In this document: positions 1 through 7,756 of the stretch, piece by piece
Layout of the letters: every line of letters begins with the position of its first letter
Position numbering within the stretch: the stretch's first letter is position 1
Assembly (NCBI GenBank): GCA_036804525.1
Contig: DAIRSE010000002.1
Span: 149,994 to 213,993, forward strand
Direction: 5' to 3'
DNA: 64,000 nucleotides
DNA from: JBFLVT01 sp036804525
Lineage (GTDB): Bacteria > Bacillota > Desulfotomaculia > Desulfotomaculales > JASEER01
Notes under the pieces: generated by a model
Database searches by the model: none
What the model saw: the letters and a program-made list of their open reading frames with translations, nothing else
What the model was told of the DNA's origin: nothing
Made by a program: the position numbers and the translations under genes

Positions 1-1
1 C

Positions 2-340
2 GGATCGTCGGGTGAGCAACCAGAAGGAGACAATGCGATCTCCCAGACCTTCACCGCGCTGGGGTCGAACCTGGTCTTCGCTTACAACATTTTTACCTAT
101 GACTATGATCCTTACGATAACTTTACGTATACGGTTACGGCGATGGCCGGCTCCACCGTCATTGACAGCTTCTCTACTACGGCGTTCGGAGATGGTGAAG
201 GCCTGGTATCCACCGGCTGGCAGACGAAGAGCCTTGACCTCACCGGCTACGTAGGACAGGATATCACGCTCTACGTTACTGCCGGTGGGACTTTGGATAA
301 CGCCCTTCCCACATGGGCTTACCTGGACCTGCCTGAATAG
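2..340 (+). CDS. C-terminal part of a secreted jelly-roll domain protein (partial)
   Basis: The open frame enters from the left edge of the window and stops at 340, so only the last 112 residues are visible. The fragment is rich in Thr, Ser, Tyr and Asp with alternating hydrophobic residues, and ends TWAYLDLPE. That pattern is usual in extracellular beta-sandwich or carbohydrate-binding-like modules (inference). It has no membrane anchor, unlike the next gene 138 bp downstream on the same strand, which carries a sortase-like motif; the two may encode a secreted protein and its surface partner. The exact family is not recognised. Confidence 0.6.
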   Translation, partial: GSSGEQPEGDNAISQTFTALGSNLVFAYNIFTYDYDPYDNFTYTVTAMAGSTVIDSFSTTAFGDGEGLVSTGWQTKSLDLTGYVGQDITLYVTAGGTLDNALPTWAYLDLPE

Positions 341-478
341 CAAGCTGAAGGATGGCGGGGGCCGGCGCCTGGTACAGCGGGGCCCCCGTCCATATTCCAT
401 GGCAGTCCGTATTGTTCGCCCGTCCGCACCTAACCTTCCAAGCTCAAGGTCCACGCGAAACACGGAGGTGTCCCGACG

Positions 479-1279
479 ATGGCAAGGCTGGCAGCAAGCC
501 GATCGACAAAACAGGACAAAGCGCTGTACAGGTGGGGGACGGTACTGTGCTTGGCCCTTCTTTTCCTGCTGCTACTGCCGAACGCGGCGGCCCGGGGCGC
601 GACCGGCATCACCGCGACCCTTAATGACCAAGGAATCCGCCTCGACCCCGAGGGCGCCCCGTTATTCGTAGCCACCAACCTGGCCCCGGGAAAATCGGTC
701 GAGCGGCTTCTGGCCATCCGCAACGCCGGCAGCAGCCCTTATAGCTGCTCCATTGAGACGGTCGCCCTCGACGGAACCTCCCTCCTCCAGGCCTTAACCA
801 TCGACGTCCGCAACACCTCCGGGACGGCCAGCCTGTACCAGGGGCCCTTAACGGGCAGCGAGATACCCCTTGGGGATATCGCCCCCAGAGAGGAAAGAGT
901 TTTAAGTCTGACCGTCAGCCTACCGGAAAATGCCGGGAACACCTTTCAGGGGCAAGAAGCTCACGCCAATTTCGTGTTTATCAGCCGCGGCACCGGCGGC
1001 GGCCCCGGCGAACACGGCGGCGACAAAGGACGTGATGAGGGGAATGCACCTTTGACCCCGCCGGGAGAACAACCGTCTGCCACATCCAACGAGCCGCTGA
1101 TTGTTCAGCCTGAAACACCGGCGGCCGGTGGACCGCCCCAAGCAGAGCAGGTAACGGCCACTTTCGGCGGAGGCATGCCGGATACCGGCGACTACTACCT
1201 ACCATACCTGATGGCCGGTGCTGTTTTGATGCTGGGCGCTCTGCTGTGGGCCCGTCGTAGTATCGGGGTCAAGCCTTAG
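479..1279 (+). CDS. Surface protein with C-terminal MPDTG sortase-like anchor
   Basis: 266 residues. The ATG follows GGAGGTG by about seven bases. Residues about 18-40 form a signal peptide ending near NAAARG. Residues about 45-165 are a beta-rich region with an Asn- and Ser-rich Ig or TasA/camelysin-like flavour (LAPGKSVERLLAIRNAG). A Gly/Pro/Glu-rich linker follows. The C-terminus has the canonical order of a wall-anchored protein: MPDTG, a hydrophobic segment (YLMAGAVLMLGALLW), then ARRS. MPDTG differs from LPXTG at the first residue. The protein is probably exported and covalently attached to the cell wall. No sortase is visible in the window. Confidence 0.7.
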   Translation: MARLAASRSTKQDKALYRWGTVLCLALLFLLLLPNAAARGATGITATLNDQGIRLDPEGAPLFVATNLAPGKSVERLLAIRNAGSSPYSCSIETVALDGTSLLQALTIDVRNTSGTASLYQGPLTGSEIPLGDIAPREERVLSLTVSLPENAGNTFQGQEAHANFVFISRGTGGGPGEHGGDKGRDEGNAPLTPPGEQPSATSNEPLIVQPETPAAGGPPQAEQVTATFGGGMPDTGDYYLPYLMAGAVLMLGALLWARRSIGVKP

Positions 1280-1346
1280 GAGTTCAAAAACTTCTCTTAA
1301 GGTTATATCTCCGGGTTCTAACAAAATAACGCAGGTATCAGTAGCT

Positions 1347-1385
1347 AAAGAAGTCCTCTGTACTTCAGGGGATTTCTTATTCTTT
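1347..1385 (+). terminator. Hairpin after the surface-protein gene
   Basis: A stem of about 13 bp (one G-T pair inside each arm) runs from 1347-1360 to 1366-1378 around a five-base loop and is followed by a moderately T-rich stretch. It lies 70 bp after the stop at 1279 and before the arsR promoter, so it probably ends transcription of the surface-protein gene. The T tract is weak. Confidence 0.5.
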
Positions 1386-1478
1386 GATGGGGGTCAGACC
1401 TATCGATTGTTACCGATTTGCCATATATTGGATACTGCGCAGTTGGACACTCAGGTGTCAAGTTTCTGTTTTTGCCCC

Positions 1479-1523
1479 TACACAAAATCATCCCTGGCAA
1501 ATATAATATAAGCAATTTATTAT
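1479..1523 (+). promoter_or_regulatory. arsR promoter and probable operator
   Basis: TACACA (1479-1484), a 17-base spacer and TATAAT (1502-1507) make a plausible sigma-A promoter. The -10 box overlaps an imperfect AT-rich palindrome at 1503-1523 (ATAATATAA, then TTTATTAT). ArsR repressors typically bind such dyads, so this looks like the autoregulatory operator of the downstream arsR-arsM genes. The operator call is inference. Confidence 0.5.
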
Positions 1524-1547
1524 GCCTTTATGAAAGGAGGATGAAAT

Positions 1548-1928
1548 TTGCGGGAACTGGCCGAAAGGTTCAGAGCACTTGGCGAACCTACACGCCTGAA
1601 GATACTCCGGCTTCTCCACGAGCGGGAGCTGTGCGTATGTGAAATCGCTGAAGCGCTGCAGATGAGCCAGCCGCGTGTTTCCCAGCATTTAAAGGTGCTA
1701 CGCCTAGCCGGGCTTGTCGATGAGCGGAAGGTCAGGGTATGGAGCTACTACGCTCTTGTTCCTGGAGCCCTCGACAGACTGTTCGGCGAGTTCAGGGAGA
1801 TTATGCAGCGTAAGATGGCCCTGATCCCTGAACTGGCGGAAGAGGCGGACAGACTGTCTGATATTGAAAACTCGCCGGCCATCGTCCAATGCAAAACCCG
1901 CCAGGATGGGTCTGTTAAAAAAACTTAG
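1548..1928 (+). CDS. arsR: ArsR-family metalloregulator
   Basis: 126-residue winged-helix repressor. The TTG start lies seven bases after GAAAGGAGG. The sequence EPTRLKILRLLHERELCVCEIAEAL contains the ELCVC metal-sensing motif of As(III)/Sb(III)-responsive ArsR proteins; it sits on the DNA-binding helix, and the recognition segment MSQPRVSQHLKVLRLAGLV follows. Metal binding to the cysteines should release the repressor. It is 55 bp upstream of arsM on the same strand and presumably controls it. The C-terminal tail after about residue 95 is charged and has no further cysteine cluster except one near the end. Confidence 0.88.
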   Translation: MRELAERFRALGEPTRLKILRLLHERELCVCEIAEALQMSQPRVSQHLKVLRLAGLVDERKVRVWSYYALVPGALDRLFGEFREIMQRKMALIPELAEEADRLSDIENSPAIVQCKTRQDGSVKKT

Positions 1929-1983
1929 GCTGTATGCCGGGGGACACAAATAATACTTACTGAATAAAGGTGGATTAAGACCT

Positions 1984-2817
1984 ATGGCCAAGACCAATAT
2001 TACGGAGATTGTACGTGAGCGTTACGCGAAGGCTGCTGAACAAGCCGCTCAAGGTGTAGCAACCGGCTGTAGCTCCGGCTGCTGTGGGAGCCCACAAGAA
2101 AAACTTTTCGGCATCGGCCTTTACAACAGCACTGAAGTGCAGAAACTCCCCACCCTGGCTGCTGCGGCATCCCTAGGCTGCGGCAACCCCACAGCCCTCG
2201 CCGGGTTGAAGCCGGGAGAAATTGTCCTCGACCTGGGGAGCGGCGGCGGGATCGACTGCTTCCTGGCTGCCGAAAAGGTCGGCCCGACAGGATATGTTTA
2301 TGGTCTTGATATGACGGAGGAGATGCTGGCGCTGGCTCATAGAAACCTGGCCCAGACCGCTCTCCAAAACGTCTCTTTTATCAAGGGGAAACTGGACGAC
2401 ATCCCCCTGCCCGACGAGTCGGTTGACGTCGTCATCTCCAACTGCGTGATCAACCTGGTCCCGGACAAAGACAAAGTGCTGCGGGAAGTCTTCCGCGTAC
2501 TCCGCCCCGGCGGGCGCATCGCCATTGCCGATGTCGTTCTCAGCCGTCCGCTGCCTGACGAGATCCGCAACGACCAGGCCGCCTGGACAGGGTGAATTGC
2601 CGGCGCACTCCTGGATGCGGAGTACAAGACCAAACTCGAGAACGCCGGTTTTACGGACATCAACTTAAAAACCCTGCACACGTACGATCTGGCTTCGGAA
2701 GCCGCCCGCTCGGTGGTGCCTCAAGTGTCGGAGGAAATCAGGGCTGCATACCGTAATGCCGTCACCAGCGCCTTCGTGCAGGCGCGAAAACCCCAACACC
2801 CATCCGAAACGAGGTGA
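1984..2817 (+). CDS. arsM: Arsenite S-adenosylmethyltransferase, probable selenoprotein (in-frame UGA at codon 204)
   Basis: SAM-dependent methyltransferase that methylates As(III). Seen: a CSSGCC cluster (29-34), SLGCGNP (Cys66), the SAM-binding motif LDLGSGGGIDC (82-92) and ISNCVINLVP (Cys154). TGA at 2593-2595 interrupts the frame at codon 204, but the same frame then continues with clear ArsM homology (IAGALLDAEY...LENAGF) to TGA at 2815. ArsM proteins have Cys at this place; in Cyanidioschyzon ArsM the two As-binding cysteines are Cys174 and Cys224, 50 apart, and here Cys154 and codon 204 are also 50 apart. Total length of 277 residues is normal. A SECIS-like hairpin follows. Alternatives: a nonsense mutation giving a 203-residue product, or a sequencing error. 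Confidence 0.85.
2593..2623 (+). promoter_or_regulatory. Candidate bacterial SECIS element after the in-frame UGA of arsM
   Basis: Downstream of UGA (2593-2595) a 5-bp stem ACTCC/GGAGT (2607-2611 with 2619-2623) closes a seven-base loop TGGATGC. The loop begins after 16 intervening bases and has G among its first two bases. Both features fit the loose rules for bacterial SECIS elements read by SelB. The stem is short, and a competing CGCA/TGCG pairing exists, so folding alone is not proof. Confidence 0.5.
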
Positions 2818-2822
2818 AACGG

Positions 2823-3545
2823 GTGAGGATCGCCATCCTGGCCGACATTCACAGTAACCTTTACGCCCTGCAGGCCGTACTGGCCGATGCCGAAAACCGT
2901 GGAGTAGACAGCATTGTCTGCGCAGGCGACCTGGTGGGATACGGTCCCCATCCCAGCGAAGTTATCAGCCTTCTGAGCGAAAAAGAGATTCCGGCAGTGA
3001 TGGGCAATTACGACGATGCTATCGGCTACGAGCGTTTCATCTGCGGATGCGACTACAAGAACCCGGCCGACCTTAAGCTGGCTGAGCGCTCGATCGAGTT
3101 TACCCTGAAAGCCACCACCGGTGAGGACAAAGCCTACCTGCGCTCCCTGCCCGCCGAGATCCGGCTGAGCAGTGACGGCAAGGATATCGTGATCGTCCAC
3201 GGAAGCCCGTTGCGCCTTAACGAGTACCTGCATGTGGATACGCCTGCCGAGACCCTGAACCAGATGCTCGACGAAGCCCGAGCCGACGTTCTGGTCTGCG
3301 GGCATACCCATATCCCCTACCACCGTAAGCTGGGCAAACGACACGTGGTTAACGCCGGGAGCGTCGGCAAGCCGAAACACGGCAACCCCAATGCCCTTTA
3401 CTGCATTCTCGAGCTGTACAACAGCCAGGTTGCGGCCTTATTTGTGGAGGTCCCCTACGACGTCGACCGCACGGCCCGCCTTATCGAGGAAAACGAGATC
3501 CTGCCCAATGAGTTCGCCGCCAAATTGCGGCTGGGCATGCCGTAG
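2823..3545 (+). CDS. YfcE/MJ0936-like metallophosphoesterase
   Basis: About 240 residues. The calcineurin-type phosphoesterase motifs appear in order: LADIHSN (Dx H), GDLVGYGPHP, GNYDD (GNH/D position), VHGSP and GHTHIPYH. These bind two metal ions and hydrolyse phosphodiesters or phosphomonoesters; the substrate is unknown. GTG at 2823 was chosen because GAGGTGA lies five bases upstream and the protein then begins MRIAILADIHSN as in the family; a GTG at 2814 lacks a ribosome site. The arsM stop overlaps the ribosome site, so the genes are probably co-transcribed. Confidence 0.8.
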   Translation: MRIAILADIHSNLYALQAVLADAENRGVDSIVCAGDLVGYGPHPSEVISLLSEKEIPAVMGNYDDAIGYERFICGCDYKNPADLKLAERSIEFTLKATTGEDKAYLRSLPAEIRLSSDGKDIVIVHGSPLRLNEYLHVDTPAETLNQMLDEARADVLVCGHTHIPYHRKLGKRHVVNAGSVGKPKHGNPNALYCILELYNSQVAALFVEVPYDVDRTARLIEENEILPNEFAAKLRLGMP

Positions 3546-3628
3546 GCGGCAGTTGGCGATTGGTGGGAACGGTGATACCATTATCTCAAGGGCACTTGTC
3601 CGGATCAAGGGAGAGGAGCGGTGCGGAA

Positions 3629-4348
3629 GTGACGGAATACATCATTCACCCCCTGGTCGTCGGCGCCAACGAGACCGACCAGGGCATCATGACCTACCTG
3701 AAGGGTTACGGCAAGCGCATCTGGATCCCCATCTACGTCTTCTACCTGGAGGGCGGCGGCAAAAAGATCCTGGTCGATACCGGGCTGGAGCAGTTCATGG
3801 TCCCCCCGGAGGTCGGGGAGAAATACGGGCTGGACATCCTCGACTTCGAGTCGGCGCTGGCCAAGGTCAACCTCAAACCGGAGGATATCGATATCATCAT
3901 CCATACCCACCTGCACAACGATCACTGCGAAAACGACTATAAATGCACCAACGCCAAAGTCTACGTCCAGCAAAAGGAGTATGATTTCTTCTTAAACCCA
4001 CATCCCATCGACCATCGCTACTACCCGGATGTTTTGGACGGCGTGGATATCGTGACGGTGGACGGGGATGCGGAGATCGTCGACGGCGTGAGCGTCATGC
4101 TGACTCCGGGCCATACCCCCGGCGGACAGTCGGTCGTAGTCAACACGCCGGCAGGCAAGGCGATCATCACCGGTTTCTGCTGCAACCGCGAGAATTTCCC
4201 TGCCACGGGTCCTGTTGTAACGCCGGGAGTGCACATCAATGCTATTGAAGCCTATGAAAGCGCCCGGCGCGTAAAGGAAGCCGCCCCCGACATCCTTATC
4301 CCGCTACACGACCCGGAAGTCGGCCGGAAGGTGTGGGGAATGAAGTAG
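3629..4348 (+). CDS. Metallo-beta-lactamase-fold hydrolase, AHL-lactonase-like
   Basis: About 239 residues. HTHLHNDHCEN carries the HxHxDH di-zinc motif; further ligands are in TPGHTPGGQS and near the C-terminal PLHDPEVG. The layout resembles the N-acyl homoserine lactonase group of the MBL superfamily, but these enzymes act on varied esters and lactones, so no substrate is claimed. GTG at 3629 follows GAGAGGAG by about ten bases; an upstream ATG at 3560 would add a non-conserved 23-residue leader. The gene lies 83 bp after the phosphoesterase and points the same way. Confidence 0.75.
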   Translation: MTEYIIHPLVVGANETDQGIMTYLKGYGKRIWIPIYVFYLEGGGKKILVDTGLEQFMVPPEVGEKYGLDILDFESALAKVNLKPEDIDIIIHTHLHNDHCENDYKCTNAKVYVQQKEYDFFLNPHPIDHRYYPDVLDGVDIVTVDGDAEIVDGVSVMLTPGHTPGGQSVVVNTPAGKAIITGFCCNRENFPATGPVVTPGVHINAIEAYESARRVKEAAPDILIPLHDPEVGRKVWGMK

Positions 4349-4451
4349 ATGAGGGCGGCTGACACCTTCCCTGATTTGCACGAACCTAGAAATAAAGTCA
4401 TAATGGTTATGGAAGTGTTTGATTCCAAGGCCGGCTCGGAGGTGACCACCA

Positions 4452-4928
4452 GTGTCTTATCTGCGTGAAGCCGATTTGCCCGGGCTGGGCAAGAAGTTCA
4501 GTCTCCGCACCTATAGCAAGGAGAGACTGAGTATCGTCGTGCATCACGACGGCAAGCGCGAAATTTATATCATGGATAAAGACGACGAACCGATCGCCAG
4601 CGTGGTGCTGCAGGACGACGAAGCCCGGCAGGTGGGAGCGATTCTTTCCGGAGCAATCTTCCGTCCCAAAGCCGTGGAGGACCTGGAAGTAGCCATCGAA
4701 GGGCTACGCATCGAATGGTTCAAGATCGAGGAAGGCTCTCCCGTCATCGGCAAAACCATCGCCGAACTGGCCATCCGTCAGCGTACGGGGGTTTCGGTGA
4801 TAGCCATTATCCGCGGTGAAAACAGTATTGCCAATCCCGGTCCGGACTGCCGGTTCGAGCTTGGCGACACCGCAGTGGTCTTGGGCAAGAGATTTGGAGA
4901 ATTCCGGAAACTCCTGCAGGGCTCTTAA
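4452..4928 (+). CDS. khtT: TrkA-C domain regulatory subunit of K+/H+ antiporter (KhtT-like)
   Basis: 158 residues, GTG start seven bases after GGAGGTG. The C-terminal 75 residues (VIGKTIAELAIRQRTGVSVIAIIRGE... LGDTAVVLGKRFGEFRKLL) are a typical RCK_C/TrkA-C ligand-binding domain. The N-terminal part resembles the KhtT N-domain. In Bacillus, KhtT controls the membrane antiporter KhtU, and the next gene here encodes such an antiporter. In KhtT proteins this domain binds c-di-AMP (family knowledge); the window also holds the c-di-AMP phosphodiesterase gene pgpH. Confidence 0.8.
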   Translation: MSYLREADLPGLGKKFSLRTYSKERLSIVVHHDGKREIYIMDKDDEPIASVVLQDDEARQVGAILSGAIFRPKAVEDLEVAIEGLRIEWFKIEEGSPVIGKTIAELAIRQRTGVSVIAIIRGENSIANPGPDCRFELGDTAVVLGKRFGEFRKLLQGS

Positions 4929-5033
4929 AACTTATCCCGAGCTAAGAGAATTCGGAGAGAAATTCAAAGGAATTTCATCGAGTCGGACTTCCGACCTCCG
5001 GCCTCTGACTTCTTTATTGGGAGCTGGTAGCTA

Positions 5034-6683
5034 TTGACCGAACACAGCCTTATTCTTGAGCTCGGACTCGTCTTTTTCTTCGGGTTTCTCGGCGCTTACC
5101 TGGCCCACAAGATCGGTCAATCCGTTATTGTGGGCTATATCGTTTTGGGCACCGTCATCGGGCCCAACGTCCTCGGCCTGGTTAAGGAAGTCGATCTGAT
5201 CCATACCCTGGCCGAACTCGGCGTTGTCTTCTTAATGTTCTTCCTCGGTCTGGAGTTCTCAGTCTCACGGTTCTCCCAAATCAAAAACTCGGCGCTGATC
5301 GTAGGCTCCACAAAAATCCTCGCCCAGATGGGTGCAGGGCTCCTTATCGGACTCATGCTGGGTTGGAGCAATATCGACCGCTTGTTCCTGGCAGCCATCG
5401 TCGCCATCAGCTCGAGCGGCGTCACCGCCAAGCTCCTCTTCGACCTGAAGAGGACGGCTACACGCGATGCTGAAGTCCTGATGGGCGTCATGGTCTTCGA
5501 GGACTTCGTGGCGATCATCACCCTTGGTATCCTTACAGGCATCGCCGTTACTGGAATGGTGCAGGTCGGCGCGGCCGGCGTAGTCGCTACGAAGGCGATC
5601 CTGTTCTACGCCGCCTTCATCATTGTTGTCGCCAAGGCGTTCCCGTACATCGCGGGGTGGCTGGAGCAGCTGGACTCAGACGAACTGTTCGTCGCCGTCA
5701 TCGCCGGGGGGGTGCTCCTGGCCGCAGCCGGTGCCGTTGAACTTGGTCTTCCTTCAGCCGCCGGCGCCTTTGTGCTTGGCATGATCATCAACAACAAAGA
5801 ACTGGAGGAGCGCATCCACCGCAAGATAGCCCCTTTTAAGGATGGTTTCCTGGTCGTTTTCTTCCTGGCCTTCGGAATGCTGATCGACCCGCAGCTTATT
5901 CCCAAGGTGGCCTGGCTGCTTGCCATCGTCCTTGCCGTATCTATCCTTATCGAACTGACGGTGAGCACCTCGGTGGCTTTCCTCGGAGGGCTTCCCCCGC
6001 TTGCCGCCGTAGCCGTGGGAACGGGACTGGTTTCGCGCGGCGAGTACGCGATGATTTACGCCACCCTGGGCAACCAGACCGGGGCGATTTCCCCGGAACT
6101 TTACCAGTTAACGGGGGTATACGTCTTTGCCATGACGCTGGCAGCGCCTCTGCTGATGCGTAACACCAAGAAGATCAAGAAACTGTACTCTTTCTTCATC
6201 CCCAACCCTTTAAAGTGCGGGCTGCACGTCTTTTCGCGTTCCATGGCGCCCTTGATGTTTCCGGACTATTACAACATCAAGGTCTACCCTAAGCGGTGGC
6301 TTTTTGCGGCAGCCTTTGTCGGATACTTGCTTGTCGTGATCCGGGCCTTCGGCATCACCGACCTGAAAGCGCTGGTCCCGTTAACCGCAACGGGCTTCAT
6401 CCTGGTATGGGCGATGAGAAGCATGCTTCAACAAGGATTCCTCTTCGTCAATCAGGAAACGGCAGAGCATCTGGAAGGCCTCCCTTGCAGCCCTGTCGTC
6501 GCCTGTGATTTCACCTTAAAAACGTTGACCGTGCTCTTCAGCACGGCCCTTCTGATCTCCGTCTTCTGGGGTTTTAACATTCTCTTTAGCGTTGTCACCC
6601 TGCTGCTCTTCGTGGGCTTTTTGCTCGCGGAAAGCCTGCGCCTGAACCGCAAGCAAGGCCCGCCGGCCGATGTCAGCTCTTAG
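5034..6683 (+). CDS. khtU: CPA2-family K+/H+ antiporter (KhtU/KefB-like membrane subunit)
   Basis: 549 residues, TTG start behind a weak GGGAGCTGG site. Twelve or so hydrophobic segments fill residues 5-390, with the CPA2 features GxxLAHKIGQSVIVGYIVLGTVIGPN and SSSGVTAKLL followed by EDFVAIITLG. The C-terminal 160 residues carry three further membrane spans rather than a cytosolic RCK domain; regulation is supplied by the separate KhtT-like subunit 105 bp upstream. The protein probably exports K+ in exchange for protons. The gene ends 20 bp from convergent yedF. Confidence 0.85.
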   Translation: MTEHSLILELGLVFFFGFLGAYLAHKIGQSVIVGYIVLGTVIGPNVLGLVKEVDLIHTLAELGVVFLMFFLGLEFSVSRFSQIKNSALIVGSTKILAQMGAGLLIGLMLGWSNIDRLFLAAIVAISSSGVTAKLLFDLKRTATRDAEVLMGVMVFEDFVAIITLGILTGIAVTGMVQVGAAGVVATKAILFYAAFIIVVAKAFPYIAGWLEQLDSDELFVAVIAGGVLLAAAGAVELGLPSAAGAFVLGMIINNKELEERIHRKIAPFKDGFLVVFFLAFGMLIDPQLIPKVAWLLAIVLAVSILIELTVSTSVAFLGGLPPLAAVAVGTGLVSRGEYAMIYATLGNQTGAISPELYQLTGVYVFAMTLAAPLLMRNTKKIKKLYSFFIPNPLKCGLHVFSRSMAPLMFPDYYNIKVYPKRWLFAAAFVGYLLVVIRAFGITDLKALVPLTATGFILVWAMRSMLQQGFLFVNQETAEHLEGLPCSPVVACDFTLKTLTVLFSTALLISVFWGFNILFSVVTLLLFVGFLLAESLRLNRKQGPPADVSS

Positions 6684-6702
6684 ATGTCGGGTGTCTGGCA
6701 AA

Positions 6703-7320
6703 TCATGCCAAGGTGATAGGCGGGTTGGCCTGCACAAGTGTTTCCTGCACTTCGAGCATGTTCGTTATGCGCCCGACGGCGAGTTTTTCTTTAGCGCCGT
6801 AATACTCCAGACAGGTGCCGCAGACAAGCACCGTCGTCCCTTTAGCCTTCAGCGCCCGGACCTGTTCCAGGACCGGCGATCCCTCAACGCACAGGTACAC
6901 GCCTGAATTCAAAAAAACGATGGTGTCCGGCACGGTGTCCATACTGTTCAGCGACACAAAGGCGCTTTTCATCAACACCTGACCGAGGTCCTGCGAACCC
7001 TGCCCAAGGACATTATTCGTCACCAGGTACACCGGGCGTCGCCCTTCCCTCGATCCGGTTGCCGGTTCTGCGGGCCGGGGCCTGTCCGTCGGAGCCGTGC
7101 CCGGCTTGCTGAGCGTGAGGTAGGATACGCCGTTTTCGTCTCTTGCTTCGACTTCCCAACCGGCATTCTGTGCAAAACGAGTAACGTTCTCTCGTGCAGC
7201 GGTATTGTCCACGATCGTCACTACGGACTCTATGCCCGGCTCGCTGAGGGCCTCCTTTGTCGCCAGTACCGGTTGAGGACACGCCAGGCCCCGGCAGTCC
7301 AACGTCTTACTCTTTCCCAT
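6703..7320 (-). CDS. yedF: Selenium-metabolism sulfurtransferase-like protein YedF
   Basis: 205 residues. The N-terminal TusA-like domain (residues 1-72) has LDCRGLACPQPV with the CPxP cysteine (Cys14). After a Pro-rich linker a DsrE-like domain (about 95-205) follows (PVYLVTNNVLGQGSQDLGQVLMKSAF). This two-domain arrangement defines the YedF family that co-occurs with selenium utilisation genes in bacteria; its biochemical role is not settled. The ATG at 7320 gives the expected N-terminus. Its presence supports selenocysteine use by this organism and thus the Sec reading of arsM. It is convergent with khtU. Confidence 0.82.
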   Translation of the reverse strand: MGKSKTLDCRGLACPQPVLATKEALSEPGIESVVTIVDNTAARENVTRFAQNAGWEVEARDENGVSYLTLSKPGTAPTDRPRPAEPATGSREGRRPVYLVTNNVLGQGSQDLGQVLMKSAFVSLNSMDTVPDTIVFLNSGVYLCVEGSPVLEQVRALKAKGTTVLVCGTCLEYYGAKEKLAVGRITNMLEVQETLVQANPPITLA

Positions 7321-7756
7321 GTACGGTTAAACCCCCTTACACGCAAACGGTTGTGCTCTATCGTTAAGTTGAGTTGGCAAAGCAACGGCACCAGGAGACT
7401 GCTGCAAAAAGCCAATACACTGGTTTTGGCATAGGTATCTTTAGGGTACGGCTATGCTTCGGAGTTACCCTGAGACCGCTCAAAAAGAGGTCCGAGGCAA
7501 GAGGTCAGAGGTCGGTTACGGGAAGCGATCGCTTCGCGATTGCAAGTCTATAATCCTTAGCAATCGCTCTGCGGATTTCATCAGGTCAGATTTCTGACTT
7601 CTGGCATCCGACATCCTTTTTGCCAGGCGCAGTTTTTCAGCGGTCTCCTAGGACGCTTATTGATATAGCCTTTAACAAATACTTTACCGCAAATTCCATT
7701 ACATCCTTCGATTTTCACTATGAATTTGTGGAATGAAACCGTCACGCCCGATCCGC
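7321..7756. other. Gene-free stretch between yedF and the P-ATPase gene
   Basis: No coding pattern is seen. It contains a partial terminal-repeat copy near 7397-7412 (GGAGACTGCTGCAAAAAG), a small hairpin with AGGGTA/TACCCT arms just before 7472, and the MITE-like element at 7472-7648. The remaining 100 bp before the P-ATPase stop is AT-rich. Confidence 0.6.
7472..7648. mobile_element. MITE-like element, copy 1
   Basis: A 177-bp stretch bounded by GAGACCGCTCAAAAAG at the left and, read inward from the right end, GGAGACCGCTGAAAAACT. The ends differ mainly at one central base, C on one side and G on the other. The right end continues TGCGCCTGGC, matching the TTCGCCTG of the other three copies. 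The interior holds degenerate GAGGTCAGAGGTC-type repeats and no coding sequence. No target duplication could be confirmed by eye. Confidence 0.6.
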
